From Pseudoduganella armeniaca (GTDB lineage Bacteria; Pseudomonadota; Gammaproteobacteria; Burkholderiales; Burkholderiaceae_D), in assembly GCF_003028855.1 (NCBI RefSeq), contig NZ_CP028324.1:2604001-2668000 (forward strand): a DNA stretch of 64,000 nucleotides, written 5' to 3'. The notes below the pieces were generated by a model. The model made no database searches and was not told the origin of the DNA. It worked only from the letters and a program-made list of their open reading frames with translations. Made by a program: the position numbers and the translations under genes. Shown in pieces: positions 54,873 through 64,000 of this stretch; position 1 is the first letter of the stretch; each line of letters starts with the position of its first letter.

Positions 54873-57004
54873 AAAAATTTTCGCTTGTTTATGATCGTGT
54901 CGGGCATTGATCCCTCATGTTTTCCTTCTACTGCCCATCGGCTTACAGGTTTTTCCGAGTAGAAGCCAGTTTCAAAGTATTCAGAGAACCCCTTGGCGGG
55001 ATCTGATTTTTGCAAGGCCTTAGCGGATCGCCAATCCGCAGCCAGGCGGAGCTTGCTGATTTTTCCTTTACTGATCTGGCAAACTCCGACCGCCACGTCG
55101 TACGACAGTGCCAGCCGAGCATGCTCGGCATTGGTCATGATAGTCGAGTGGTCCGTAGCATGGGTATCGATACATTTCGCAAGCGTTTCCTTGATCTTCT
55201 CGGAGCGCCAAGCCAGGTACTCAGGGCTAGCGGTCGACAAATTGTCTTCCTCCTTGACTGGATCCTGCGGCTTGTAGAGACCCTCGCGGCGTGCCTGCAT
55301 GCGCAGCAGCGCATGATGTTCATAGCGCAGTGATGCTTCGCTGCTGCTGTCTCCACGAGGCGCGTCAGTCGCTGCGGAGCCAGGAAGGCTCTTCGTCCGA
55401 GTAGTGATCTGGCCATACGGATCGTTGGCGTCTCGTTCCCTGTCCTTGTCACGTGACTCGCCCGGCGCATCGAAGCCTTCGTCGAACTGGTCGCTGGGTT
55501 TCCCATACTGCATCGATTGAGGCTTGAATGGAGTCGGCAGCGAGGGCGCGGCGATCGGCGTTTCCCAGTTGTCCGGCGGCGACGCGTTAATGGGCGGACC
55601 GAAGAGTTTCAGGCCCACGATCGCTAGCGGCGCGGTAACGACTGTCATGACCTTCCCGACGATATTCTTATTCGCGACAAGACCCTTGGAGAGCGAAAAC
55701 GACGCGGGAGGCGAGCGCGGTACCCAGAAGTCTTTTTTGCTGGTGTCGGCATTGTGGCGCTTGCTCCAGAACTTATAGGTTTCGTTCTTGCCTACCTCCC
55801 ACCCTTGCGCGAACACGCGCTGGGTGAAGACACCTTCCCCGTTGGTACGATCGATTTCATCCTTGCTCAAGCCGCGCCAGCCTATGCCCTGGATCGTACT
55901 GGAAGAGATCACTTGATCGTGCGGGTTGAAGTACAGCGTGACGCGGCCCGTCGTGGACTTTGGTTCACCGTAGCCGTACGATTCACGATCGGACTGCGCG
56001 TCGAATTTGTGCAGTTCGTTCTTGATGTACCTGTCGATGAGTTCCGCGCTCTGCCGGGTTGCCTGCCGCTTGCGAATGATGTCGAAGAAGTTGGACAGCG
56101 TCTTGAAGCGCGCTTCGGCTGTAATACGGCCGCCCTTGCCATCCGCATCCTTCATTCCCAGTTCAGTCCAGCCCTGCATGACGTTTTTGGTTACGAGGCT
56201 GTAGGGTGGGTTGCACAGGACATAGGTGTCCGCAACACAACCGCCTTGGGCGTCGGCGGGCGATATCTTGTCCCCAAGGAAGGCCGCGGCGATAGCCACC
56301 ATGTTCCCCTGGCTGTGGCAAACGATCGTGATTGGCGTATCGGCTTGCTCCTTACGGATCGATTCGATCAACTTAGCCAGGCGCAGCGCCGCCAAAACGT
56401 AGTACGCGCGAGGCGGGCACGAGAACACAAGCCGGTCATTCGTCGGATTGATATGCTGCACGTGGAGCCATAGGAACAAGGTGTCGTCGATACCCTCTGA
56501 CCATAGGTCAGGCAACGAGGTACAGCCATTCGCAAACGGGCCGCCGCCCCAATAGTCCTCTTCGTTGAGGTAGATGCTGTCGCCGTATTCCTGCAACTCC
56601 TTCGCGCTTGCTTTGTAGCCCCAGCGAAAATGGATCACCGGCGAGAAACTGCCGTCGTCCGACACGAAGGTCTCCGGAGTCAGTTCCGGATTGATATATC
56701 CGTCTGGCGTCAGCTCCGGCATGTATGTTGCCGGCCTTAGCTGCCCACCCTCCGGTGTCGGATGCGCCATATGCTCGTTGCAGCGCTTGAGCCGCTCGTT
56801 CAGCCCCTTGCACAGGCCTTCCTCGGCCTGCTTGTACCACTCGCCGTCGGAATTGACGCCGTGGACGAAGATGACGATGCCCGGCAGGGGCAGCTGCATC
56901 AGCACGTCCAGGTGCTTCTCACCGATAAATGAAATGCCGGACCGGGCTCCGACCAGCAGGTTGTCTGGTTCGAGCGCCGGATTCTTGAATGTAGCGAAAG
57001 TCAT
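54869..57004 (-). CDS. Tle3-type T6SS phospholipase effector, copy 1
   Basis: A 711-residue alpha/beta-hydrolase of the Tle3 (DUF3274) family. PGIVIFVHGVNSDGEWYKQA is the oxyanion region. The nucleophile elbow is VCHSQGN with Ser231; Cys takes the place of the first Gly of GxSxG. A probable acid is the Asp of YFNPHDQV. Tle3 enzymes are delivered by VgrG into rival cells, where they attack membrane phospholipids. The gene stands directly after VgrG and before its adaptor, the standard order. Confidence 0.9.
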   Translation of the reverse strand: MTFATFKNPALEPDNLLVGARSGISFIGEKHLDVLMQLPLPGIVIFVHGVNSDGEWYKQAEEGLCKGLNERLKRCNEHMAHPTPEGGQLRPATYMPELTPDGYINPELTPETFVSDDGSFSPVIHFRWGYKASAKELQEYGDSIYLNEEDYWGGGPFANGCTSLPDLWSEGIDDTLFLWLHVQHINPTNDRLVFSCPPRAYYVLAALRLAKLIESIRKEQADTPITIVCHSQGNMVAIAAAFLGDKISPADAQGGCVADTYVLCNPPYSLVTKNVMQGWTELGMKDADGKGGRITAEARFKTLSNFFDIIRKRQATRQSAELIDRYIKNELHKFDAQSDRESYGYGEPKSTTGRVTLYFNPHDQVISSSTIQGIGWRGLSKDEIDRTNGEGVFTQRVFAQGWEVGKNETYKFWSKRHNADTSKKDFWVPRSPPASFSLSKGLVANKNIVGKVMTVVTAPLAIVGLKLFGPPINASPPDNWETPIAAPSLPTPFKPQSMQYGKPSDQFDEGFDAPGESRDKDRERDANDPYGQITTRTKSLPGSAATDAPRGDSSSEASLRYEHHALLRMQARREGLYKPQDPVKEEDNLSTASPEYLAWRSEKIKETLAKCIDTHATDHSTIMTNAEHARLALSYDVAVGVCQISKGKISKLRLAADWRSAKALQKSDPAKGFSEYFETGFYSEKPVSRWAVEGKHEGSMPDTIINKRKFL

Positions 57005-57029
57005 GGGTTGTATCTCTTGCTGGTTTGCG

Positions 57030-59051
57030 TCACGAGCGCGGCGTATAGAAGAAAGCCTTCAACCGCTGCAGCGTATCGCCACTAATTTTCTCGCCTTCGC
57101 CGGCGCCATTGCTCTGGCCCGAAAGCGGACTGTCGCCATCGCGCTCCACGTGCAGCTTCATGCCCTCGACCGGCTTGCCGTCCGTCGGCCGCAGCAGGCG
57201 CGGAATCCGGCTGAAGTCGCCCGCCTCGAACTTCGGCATCTCGGTGCTGGCGCTGGCCGGGCCGTTCCAGTGGTGGCCGTCCGTCTTGACCGTCAGCGTG
57301 CCCGGGCCGCCCAGCTCGACGTTGCCGCCCTTGAGCTTCAGGTAGGCGCCGCCGCCCACGATCAGCGTTACTTCTTCTTCCGCCATGACGATGAAGCGCT
57401 TGCCGGCCGTGGCCTTGACGTCCTTGGCCGAATCGATCTGCATGTCGTCGTGCTGGCTTTGCATCAGGAACTTGCCGTGGTGGGCGATCTGGGCGATGCC
57501 GTCCATGTGCGAGAACAGCGAGATGCCCTTGCCGGCGTTCAGGTTGAAGCGCTGGCCGCTGGTGAACTGCATGTGCTGCTGGGCGACGGTGTCGACGTTG
57601 ACGCCGGCGTAGCTGACCAGCGTCTTCGGTGTCGTCACGGCGATGCCCTCGGGCGCCGTCAGGCTGACGGTCGGCTTGCCGCTCGACGCGGCGGCGGCCA
57701 CGTCTTCCTTCAGTTCGGACTGGCCGGCCGGGTCCAGTGACAAGCCCTGGTGCTCGGCCGCGTACTGTCCCAGCGACTTGAACAGGTCCAGGCAATCCTG
57801 CATCAGCGCGACGTGCTCTTCGCTGCTCAACTGGTTGCCGCTAGCGTCCAGCCGCTTCCAGGCCGAGATCAGCAGCGACTTGGCCGTGCGCAGTGCGCCG
57901 CTGTCGTTGGTGGTCAGCTCGAAGCCTTCGCCGCGCGGCGTGGCGGCGCCGTTGCTGCGCGGGTGCGTCAGGTAGCCCAGGTTGAGCTGGGCGTGGCCAT
58001 GCGCGCTTTCCAGCTGGGCGCTGATCTGGCCGGGCGTGTCGTCCAGGCGCAACTGGTTATAGCGCTGGCCACGGCCTTCGTGGCTCTTGATGCCGGACAG
58101 GTAGCGGTCGCCCGGCAGGCGGCTGACGTCGCTGAACGACGGCGGCGTCTTGGTCGCGTCGTGCACGCGGCCGACGATCAGCGGCTTGTCCGGGTCGCCG
58201 CCCAGGAAGACGCAGATCACCTCGTCGCCGATGCGGGGCAGGGTGATCGCGCCGTACTGCGCGCTGGCCCAGCCGCTGGCCACGCGCACCCAGGCCGAGT
58301 CGCGCTCGCTGTCGGACGCGCCGGCACCCTGCGGGTGATCTTTTTCGCGGCAGCCGGGGAAGCGCACCTTCACGCGGCCCAGCGCGTCGCAATGGATTTC
58401 CTCGCCGGGTGGGCCGACAACGAACACGCTTTGCGGCTCGGCCCGCGGCACGTCGGTGCGCGGATCGAAGCTTGGCACGATCGGCACGCCGCGCCGCACG
58501 CAGGTGAAATGGTTGGTGTAGCGTACCCCGCGCTCGGCGCTGGCCTCGCCCAGCTTGCCGTCCGGGGCGTGCCAGCGGTTCAGCGCGAACAGCCGCTGGG
58601 CCCGCTCGTCAAGCGTCTTGGGCAGGTTGTTCTCCGCCTGCACACGCAGCTCCGTGACGACGAACTCGCGCTGCTCCGGCGGATGCGTGTCGATTTCGGG
58701 ATGGCCGGTCAAGCCGATCCATTCGCCCACGCACAGCTCGCGCACGCTGCCTTCGCCCTGGAAGAACTTCGACTCGTACTCATGGCGCCGCATGCGTGCC
58801 GTGCCGAGCTCGCGATAGTCGGCGCTGCTGTCGCCCGCGTGCGGCACGTCGACCAGGTAGTCGTCCAGGCTGGCGGCGAACTGGTTGCCCAGCAGGCCTT
58901 GATCATGGTTGCCGAGATCCTGGCTGTCCATCGCCGCCACCCGGGCGTAATCCCAGCTGCGCCGGGTGACGGTACCCGCCGTCAATTGCCGTACAGCGTG
59001 CCAGCCCGTGATCGTGTCGCGCGTTTCCGTGGCGTCGTCACGGTAGTACAT
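57030..59051 (-). CDS. VgrG T6SS spike protein, N-terminally truncated
   Basis: A 673-residue VgrG lacking most of the gp27-like N-terminal domain (complete members are around 900 residues). It starts at MYYRDDATETRDTITGWHAV, a sequence that lies well inside normal VgrG proteins. The remainder holds the gp5 OB region (RVKVRFPGC, ARIGDEV-like LPRIGDEVICVFLGGDPDKP) and the DUF2345 beta-helix. The start is 31 bases after the PAAR stop, exactly at the joint of the tandem duplication, so function as a spike is doubtful. Confidence 0.87.
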   Translation of the reverse strand: MYYRDDATETRDTITGWHAVRQLTAGTVTRRSWDYARVAAMDSQDLGNHDQGLLGNQFAASLDDYLVDVPHAGDSSADYRELGTARMRRHEYESKFFQGEGSVRELCVGEWIGLTGHPEIDTHPPEQREFVVTELRVQAENNLPKTLDERAQRLFALNRWHAPDGKLGEASAERGVRYTNHFTCVRRGVPIVPSFDPRTDVPRAEPQSVFVVGPPGEEIHCDALGRVKVRFPGCREKDHPQGAGASDSERDSAWVRVASGWASAQYGAITLPRIGDEVICVFLGGDPDKPLIVGRVHDATKTPPSFSDVSRLPGDRYLSGIKSHEGRGQRYNQLRLDDTPGQISAQLESAHGHAQLNLGYLTHPRSNGAATPRGEGFELTTNDSGALRTAKSLLISAWKRLDASGNQLSSEEHVALMQDCLDLFKSLGQYAAEHQGLSLDPAGQSELKEDVAAAASSGKPTVSLTAPEGIAVTTPKTLVSYAGVNVDTVAQQHMQFTSGQRFNLNAGKGISLFSHMDGIAQIAHHGKFLMQSQHDDMQIDSAKDVKATAGKRFIVMAEEEVTLIVGGGAYLKLKGGNVELGGPGTLTVKTDGHHWNGPASASTEMPKFEAGDFSRIPRLLRPTDGKPVEGMKLHVERDGDSPLSGQSNGAGEGEKISGDTLQRLKAFFYTPRS

Positions 59052-59082
59052 ACCGTGCCCCGGCGCGGTTGCGAGCCTGCGG

Positions 59083-59346
59083 TCAACCGCGTCCGCTGCC
59101 GGGCATTGTAGTGATCAAGGTCGCGCCACAGCTTGTGCGATGACCATCGAACGCCACCGGCACCCCATCGATCAGCACCTTCGGATCGCCCTCGGCAATG
59201 ATGCAGACGCTATGGCCCGGCAACGGGCAAACGCATGTATCGCCCTTGCGCGCAACGGCGATGCCCATCACCGTGCTGTTCGGCGCGGCGCTGATGACCT
59301 TGCCGCCATGGCTGGTGGGATCGTTCAGGCGGATTACGCCACGCAT
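59083..59346 (-). CDS. PAAR-domain T6SS spike-tip protein, copy 2
   Basis: An 87-residue PAAR protein differing from copy 1 in only a few residues (VMGIAVARKGDTCVCPLPGH here). It lies exactly 5,982 bases from copy 1 and ends next to the truncated VgrG. AAAGGAAC precedes its ATG. Confidence 0.92.
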   Translation of the reverse strand: MRGVIRLNDPTSHGGKVISAAPNSTVMGIAVARKGDTCVCPLPGHSVCIIAEGDPKVLIDGVPVAFDGHRTSCGATLITTMPGSGRG

Positions 59347-59361
59347 GTCTGGTTCCTTTGT

Positions 59362-60846
59362 TCAGCGTGAATAACCCTGTGGCCCCGGCTCGGCATCGTG
59401 ACGCAGGCCCCACCATGGCAGGAAGGCGGCGTTGCCGCCGCGGGCGCGGAACCATGGGCCGTCCGGGTTGAACGGACGCACCTTTTCCGGTGGCACAACC
59501 ACGACGGCGGTCGGCTGGGCCGCGTCGGTGGTACCGGCGACCAGCACGTTCTTGCCGATGTGGTTGGCGTAGGCGATGCCCAGCGCTACGTTCGTTAGCG
59601 CCGTGCCGGCGCCCATTTCGCCCAGCAGGGCGGGGGTGTTGAATGTCTGCTTGGCAAAGTCGAATTCCACCAATTCCGTTGTCAGCGTTTGCGCCAGACT
59701 GGCGATGCGATCGGGCGACTCCGGATGCTTGTTGTTCGCATCGTGGATCACGTAACCGATATCGGTGTCCTTCTTCCCCGCGTTCTTGGCCGCCGCCTCG
59801 ATGGTTGCCTTCCAGGCTTGTACGGCGCGGGAAGGCTTGCCTTTGGCGGCTTCGAAGTCGGCCGTCTTGCGCGTGGCGGGATAGCCGATCCAGGCTAGCG
59901 GTGCGCGTTCGGTTTTATAGGTCGGGCCGGCCAGGACGAGCAGGACCATGTTTTCGTTGATCTGTTCGTCCTTGGGCGGGTAACTTGGCGCGTCCCAATT
60001 CATGACCCAGACAGTTTCGTTCGGGTGAGACTGCAAATAGTCCAGTCCAGCAGACAGTGATGTGAAGCCCGCATTTGCGCCCCCGACAGTGACCCTGACG
60101 TCCGGCGGTGTGGCGCGGCTCCATGCCTCTGGCGTACTCTCAAAGCCAATCTGGAATGTATCGTTAATAATATCTCTGGTAGTCGTGGTTGCCTGCGTTG
60201 GATCAAGCTTGCCGGCAGGGAGCGCATATTCGACATGAATACCTGCCAGTTCTCGCCATGTCTTTTTATTTGTCAGTGAATGAGCATTATAGAAATACGA
60301 GGAGTCGGCGAAGTACGGGTCATGGAATCGCGTCATAAGTACACGAAGGTACTTCTTGTGATATCCTGAAAAAGAATCCCTGCCATTGTTTCCATAAGCG
60401 ATGATGCCAATTGCCTGTACTGTGCTAAATTTGTTTGGTTTCTCGCGGACCTTTTCGTCATCTGGATTTGGTCGCGCTAAACCCAAGGTCCAAAGTAACT
60501 GCCATTCCGTAGGGTAGTCCCGGCGCTGCAGTGGGTTTAGCCATTGCAATCCCACCACCTGAGCGCGGAACTCCCTACTGTCAATCGCTAAGGCTGTCGC
60601 TGGTTTTTCCGAAGTCGCAACTCCCTTGGGTGCTGCGAACGATGCAGCGGCGAATGTAAGTGATGCCATGATCGTTGGCAAGAACAAGAAGCGCTTCATT
60701 ATATCTCCGTCGGTTAATACGGTTGGGGGAGCGTCACTGTGCTGCATGGATAGGAGTAACATTGCCGAGAACGTTAAGATGAATGCTGCGACGACCAATC
60801 CCCAGCGGCGACGACGCGTACTCAGTAGTGCGTGTAAAGTTATCAT
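59362..60846 (-). CDS. Tla3-type lipase adaptor (DUF2875), copy 3, intact
   Basis: A 494-residue uninterrupted adaptor. Its start overlaps the Tle3 copy 2 stop (ATGA) and gives an N-terminal membrane helix (WGLVVAAFILTFSAMLLLSM). An in-frame ATG at 60699 has a GGAG site and a signal peptide (MKRFLFLPTIMASLTFAAAS). The C-terminal half (from VWVMNWDAPSYPPKDEQ) is almost identical to copy 2, while the N-terminal half differs, matching its different effector. In Pseudomonas, Tla3 loads Tle3 onto VgrG. Confidence 0.85.
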   Translation of the reverse strand: MITLHALLSTRRRRWGLVVAAFILTFSAMLLLSMQHSDAPPTVLTDGDIMKRFLFLPTIMASLTFAAASFAAPKGVATSEKPATALAIDSREFRAQVVGLQWLNPLQRRDYPTEWQLLWTLGLARPNPDDEKVREKPNKFSTVQAIGIIAYGNNGRDSFSGYHKKYLRVLMTRFHDPYFADSSYFYNAHSLTNKKTWRELAGIHVEYALPAGKLDPTQATTTTRDIINDTFQIGFESTPEAWSRATPPDVRVTVGGANAGFTSLSAGLDYLQSHPNETVWVMNWDAPSYPPKDEQINENMVLLVLAGPTYKTERAPLAWIGYPATRKTADFEAAKGKPSRAVQAWKATIEAAAKNAGKKDTDIGYVIHDANNKHPESPDRIASLAQTLTTELVEFDFAKQTFNTPALLGEMGAGTALTNVALGIAYANHIGKNVLVAGTTDAAQPTAVVVVPPEKVRPFNPDGPWFRARGGNAAFLPWWGLRHDAEPGPQGYSR

Positions 60847-62992
60847 TTAAAGAAAGCCCGCTTATTAATTATTGTTGCCGGCATTGAGGCCTCGTGGTTT
60901 GGCTCGGACGCCCAAGAGTCCAATGTCTTATTTTTGTAGAGGCCTGATAGAAAATATTCTCTGAATCCACTGTTGCTATCGTCTTCGTCTAGCGCTTCCA
61001 AATAGCGCCAGTCAGCCGTAGTACGCAGGATGCGTAAATCAGCAGCCGGTATATGGCATACTCCGACCGCGATGTCGTAGGCTAACGCTTTCTGTGCGTG
61101 ATCCGGGTTCGTCATAATGGTCGAGTGATCCGTGGCATGAGTATCGATCGCCGCAGCCATCATGTACTTAATTTTGTCAGACCGCCATTTTTTATAATCT
61201 TCGCTTGCATTCTTGAGATCGTCTTCTTCCTTCACAGGAGTGTCATTACCATACCGACCAGACCGGCGCGCCTGCATCCTCAGCATGGCATGGTGCTCAT
61301 ACCTAAGTGATGCCTCACTGGCGCTGTCTCCCTTGGGCGCGTCCGTCAGCATGGAGTCTGTCGTGTCCTTCGGAGTTCCGGGTAGCGGTCGAACGCCACC
61401 GTAAGGGTCATCTGCCTCATATTGTTTGGCCTTATCACGTGACTCGCCGGGCGCGTCGAAGCCTTCGTCAAACTTGTCACTTATATTGCCAAAGCGGACC
61501 GACTGGGGGACGAACGGCGCGGGCAGCGGCGGCGCATCGATCGGCGTCTCCCAGCCTTCCGGAGGCGATCCATTGATCGGAGGACCGAAAAATTTCAGAC
61601 CGATGATTGCGATCGGGGCCGTTAAAACGGTCAGTATCTTCCCCGCAAAATTTTCGTTGGCTTCCAGTCCTTTGCGCAGGGAATATCGTGCCGGCGGCGA
61701 GGGCGGATGCCAGAAGTTCTGCTTCTTGAATTCCGGCTTATTGTGCTGGTTGTCCCAAAATTTATATGTCTCACTTTTCCCGACCTCGAAGCCCTGCGAG
61801 AAGGCTCGCTGAGAAAACACACCGGTCCCCCTCGTAACCTCGATTTCTTTCGCACAAAGCCCACGCCAGCCAATGCCCTGAATTGTGCTCGACGAAATGA
61901 CCTGATCATGCGGGTTGAAGTATAACGTTACTCTGCCGGCGGTATGCTTACCTGGTCCGTAGCCATGCCGTTCGCGATCCGACTGCGCGTCGAACTTGTG
62001 TAACTCGTTCTTGATGAACTTGTCGATCAGCTCAGCACTTTGGCTGGTAGCCTGGCGGTTACGAATGATTTCGAAAAAGTTCGCTAGCGTCTCGTAGCGT
62101 GCGTCCGGCGTCTGTCTGCCACGACCCCCGCTCGAATCCCGCATTCCGAATTCTGTCCAGGACTGCGCAATGTTCTTGTCGAGCAAACTGTAGGGCGGGT
62201 TGCAGAGTACATAGGTGTCGGCCACGCAAGGCATTTGCGTTTTTGAGGATTTGAGTTCGTTCCCCAGAAACGCCGCAGCGATGGCAACCATGTTTCCCTG
62301 GCTGTGACACACAATGGTGATCGGCGTGTCCGGTTGGAGATTACGAATCGACTCGATGAGCCTTGCCAGTCGTAGCGCTGCCATAACGTAGTACGCCCGC
62401 GGCGGGCATGAAAAGACAATCCTGTCGTTGGTCGGATTGATATGCTGCACGTGCAGCCAAAGGAATAGCGTGTCGTCGACACCGCTTCCCAGAGGTCCGG
62501 CAATGACGTGCATCCGTTAGCAAATGGCCCGCCACCCCAGTAATTCGCTTCATTCAAATAGACGCTGTCGCCATATTCCTGTAGTTCCTTACTCCCAGCC
62601 TTATATCCCCAGCGAAATTGAATCACAGGGGAGAAGCTTCCTTCTTCGGAGATGAACGTCTTTGCTGTAGTTTCCGGGTCAAGATATCCCTCCGATGTCA
62701 GCTCTGGCCGGTAAGATGCCGGTCGCAACTGTCCACCCTCAGGTGTAGGATAAGCCATATGCTCGTCGAAACGCCTCAGGCGTTCGTTCAAGCCTTTGCA
62801 AAGGCCCTCCTCAGCCTGCTTGTACCATTCGCCATCGGAATTTACACCGTGGACGAAGATAACGATACCCGGCAGCGGTAGTTGCTGCAAGATATCAAGG
62901 TATTTTTCGGAAATTAGTGTAACACCCGGATTGTGGCCTACCAGTAGATTACCGGGGTCGAATGCGGGATTGTTGCTTGTATCAAAAGTCAT
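60843..62992 (-). pseudogene. Tle3-type T6SS phospholipase effector, copy 2, single frameshift
   Basis: Starts MTFDTSNNPAFDPGNLLVGH and runs to SLPDLW, then shifts at TTCCC (62486-62490) and continues VDDTLFLWLHVQHINPTNDR to the end at 60843. One extra C on this strand restores a frame like copy 1. The nucleophile motif VCHSQGN is present. It is clearly homologous to copy 1 throughout but diverged at many positions, unlike the near-identical flanks. Confidence 0.83.
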
Positions 62993-63017
62993 GGTGTCGT
63001 AGGTGTGATGCTGGGCG

Positions 63018-64000
63018 TCAGGAACGCGGCATATAGAAGAAAGCCTTGATGCGCTGCAACGTGTCCCCGGTAATCTTCTCGCCTTCTCCAGCCGCATTGC
63101 TCTGGCCCGAAAGCGGGCTGTCGCCATCCCGCTCCACGTGCAGCTTCATGCCCTCGACCGGCTTGCCGTCCGTCGGCCGCAGCAGGCGAGGAATCCGGCT
63201 GAAATCGCCGGCCTCGAACTTCGGCATTTCGGTGCTGGCGCTGGCCGGGCCGCTCCAGTGGTGGCCGTCCGTCTTGACCGTCAGCGTGCCCGGGCCGCCC
63301 AGCTCGACGTTGCCGCCCTTGAGCTTCAGGTAGGCGCCGCCGCCCACGATCAGCGTTACTTCTTCTTCCGCCATGACGATGAAGCGCTTGCCGGCCGTGG
63401 CCTTGACGTCCTTGGCCGAATCGATCTGCATGTCGTCGTGCTGGCTTTGCATCAGGAACTTGCCGTGGTGGGCGATCTGCGCGATGCCATCCATGTGCGA
63501 GAACAGCGAGATGCCCTTGCCGGCGTTCAGGTTGAAGCGCTGGCCGCTGGTGAACTGCATGTGCTGCTGGGCGACGGTGTCGACGTTGACGCCGGCGTAG
63601 CTGACCAGCGTCTTCGGCGTCGTCACGGCAATGCCCTCGGGCGCCGTCAGGCTGACGGTCGGCTTGCCGCTCGACGCGGCGGCGGCCACATCTTCCTTCA
63701 GTTCGGACTGGCCGGCCGGGTCCAGTGACAAGCCCTGGTGCTCGGCCGCGTACTGTCCCAGCGACTTGAACAGGTCCAGGCAATCCTGCATCAGCGCGAC
63801 GTGCTCTTCGCTGCTCAACTGGTTGCCGCTGGCGTCCAGCCGCTTCCAGGCCGAGATCAGCAGCGACTTGGCCGTGCGCAGGGCGCCGCTGTCGTTGGTG
63901 GTCAGCTCGAAGCCTTCGCCGCGCGGCGTGGCGGCGCCGTTGCTGCGCGGGTGCGTCAGGTAGCCCAGGTTGAGCTGGGCGTGGCCGTGCGCGCTTTCCA
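63018..64000 (-). CDS. VgrG T6SS spike protein, C-terminal part (5' end outside window)
   Basis: The frame runs in from the right edge and ends at 63018, 25 bases before the Tle3 copy 2 start. It covers the DUF2345 beta-helix (ISLFSHMDGIAQIAHHGKFL, then EEEVTLIVGGGAYLKLKGGN) and the C-terminal tail, and is nearly identical to 57030-58018. Only a few codons differ. This copy is likely the complete VgrG of the module. Confidence 0.9.
   Translation of the reverse strand, partial: ESAHGHAQLNLGYLTHPRSNGAATPRGEGFELTTNDSGALRTAKSLLISAWKRLDASGNQLSSEEHVALMQDCLDLFKSLGQYAAEHQGLSLDPAGQSELKEDVAAAASSGKPTVSLTAPEGIAVTTPKTLVSYAGVNVDTVAQQHMQFTSGQRFNLNAGKGISLFSHMDGIAQIAHHGKFLMQSQHDDMQIDSAKDVKATAGKRFIVMAEEEVTLIVGGGAYLKLKGGNVELGGPGTLTVKTDGHHWSGPASASTEMPKFEAGDFSRIPRLLRPTDGKPVEGMKLHVERDGDSPLSGQSNAAGEGEKITGDTLQRIKAFFYMPRS

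Noticed and set aside
53101..59346. Insertion sequence causing the duplication
   Set aside because: No transposase or terminal inverted repeats are visible at the module joints; unequal recombination suffices.

Overview
The window is high-GC betaproteobacterial chromosome and looks like Oxalobacteraceae (the Massilia/Telluria/Pseudoduganella group). That placement is an inference from gene content: ftsK-lolA-rarA and serS order, three PEP-CTERM proteins, a periplasmic formate dehydrogenase cluster with DUF3305/DUF3306 proteins, and an Rhs locus plus type VI secretion (T6SS) effector genes.

Layout. 1-7.2 kb: housekeeping genes (ftsK 3' end, lolA, rarA, two hydrolases, serS). 7.2-14.05 kb: an accessory block bracketed by two identical tRNA-Ser(CGA) genes in direct orientation. 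It holds an Rhs toxin gene broken by two frameshifts, a translationally coupled candidate immunity gene, and a family of structured repeats that begin right after each tRNA and carry an inverted piece of the tRNA 3' end. 14.05-20.3 kb: a TraB/GumN-like protein, a giant SdrD-repeat surface protein, a PEP-CTERM protein and small membrane proteins. 20.4-29.6 kb: an eleven-gene formate dehydrogenase operon (TorD-like chaperone, Tat-signal peptide, FdhA/B/C, two lipoproteins, a secreted linker protein, DUF3305, DUF3306, polyferredoxin). 29.6-39.96 kb: PEP-CTERM protein, a frameshifted prolyl-4-hydroxylase-like gene, a TonB receptor/YfiR/hybrid histidine kinase operon, a gamma-class carbonic anhydrase-like protein and several very small genes. 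39.96-43.8 kb: a four-gene oxidoreductase/hydrolase operon divergent from a TetR regulator. 43.8-51.7 kb: an M16 peptidase pair, a thioesterase, a PEP-CTERM protein, a GGDEF/EAL protein and a spermidine-synthase-fold protein.

51.7-64 kb is the most unusual part: a tandem duplication with a period of about 5.98 kb of a T6SS module read right to left as VgrG - Tle3-type phospholipase - Tla3-type adaptor (DUF2875) - PAAR. A third Tla3-like gene carrying a lipoprotein signal closes the left end. The flanks of the two copies are almost identical while the effector and the adaptor N-termini have diverged. One VgrG is truncated at the duplication joint. No separate Tli3-type immunity gene is visible, so a DUF2875 copy may fill that role (inference).

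Four genes (Rhs, twice; prolyl hydroxylase; one Tla3; one Tle3) are interrupted by single-base shifts, mostly in short G/C runs. These need checking against reads before being called pseudogenes.
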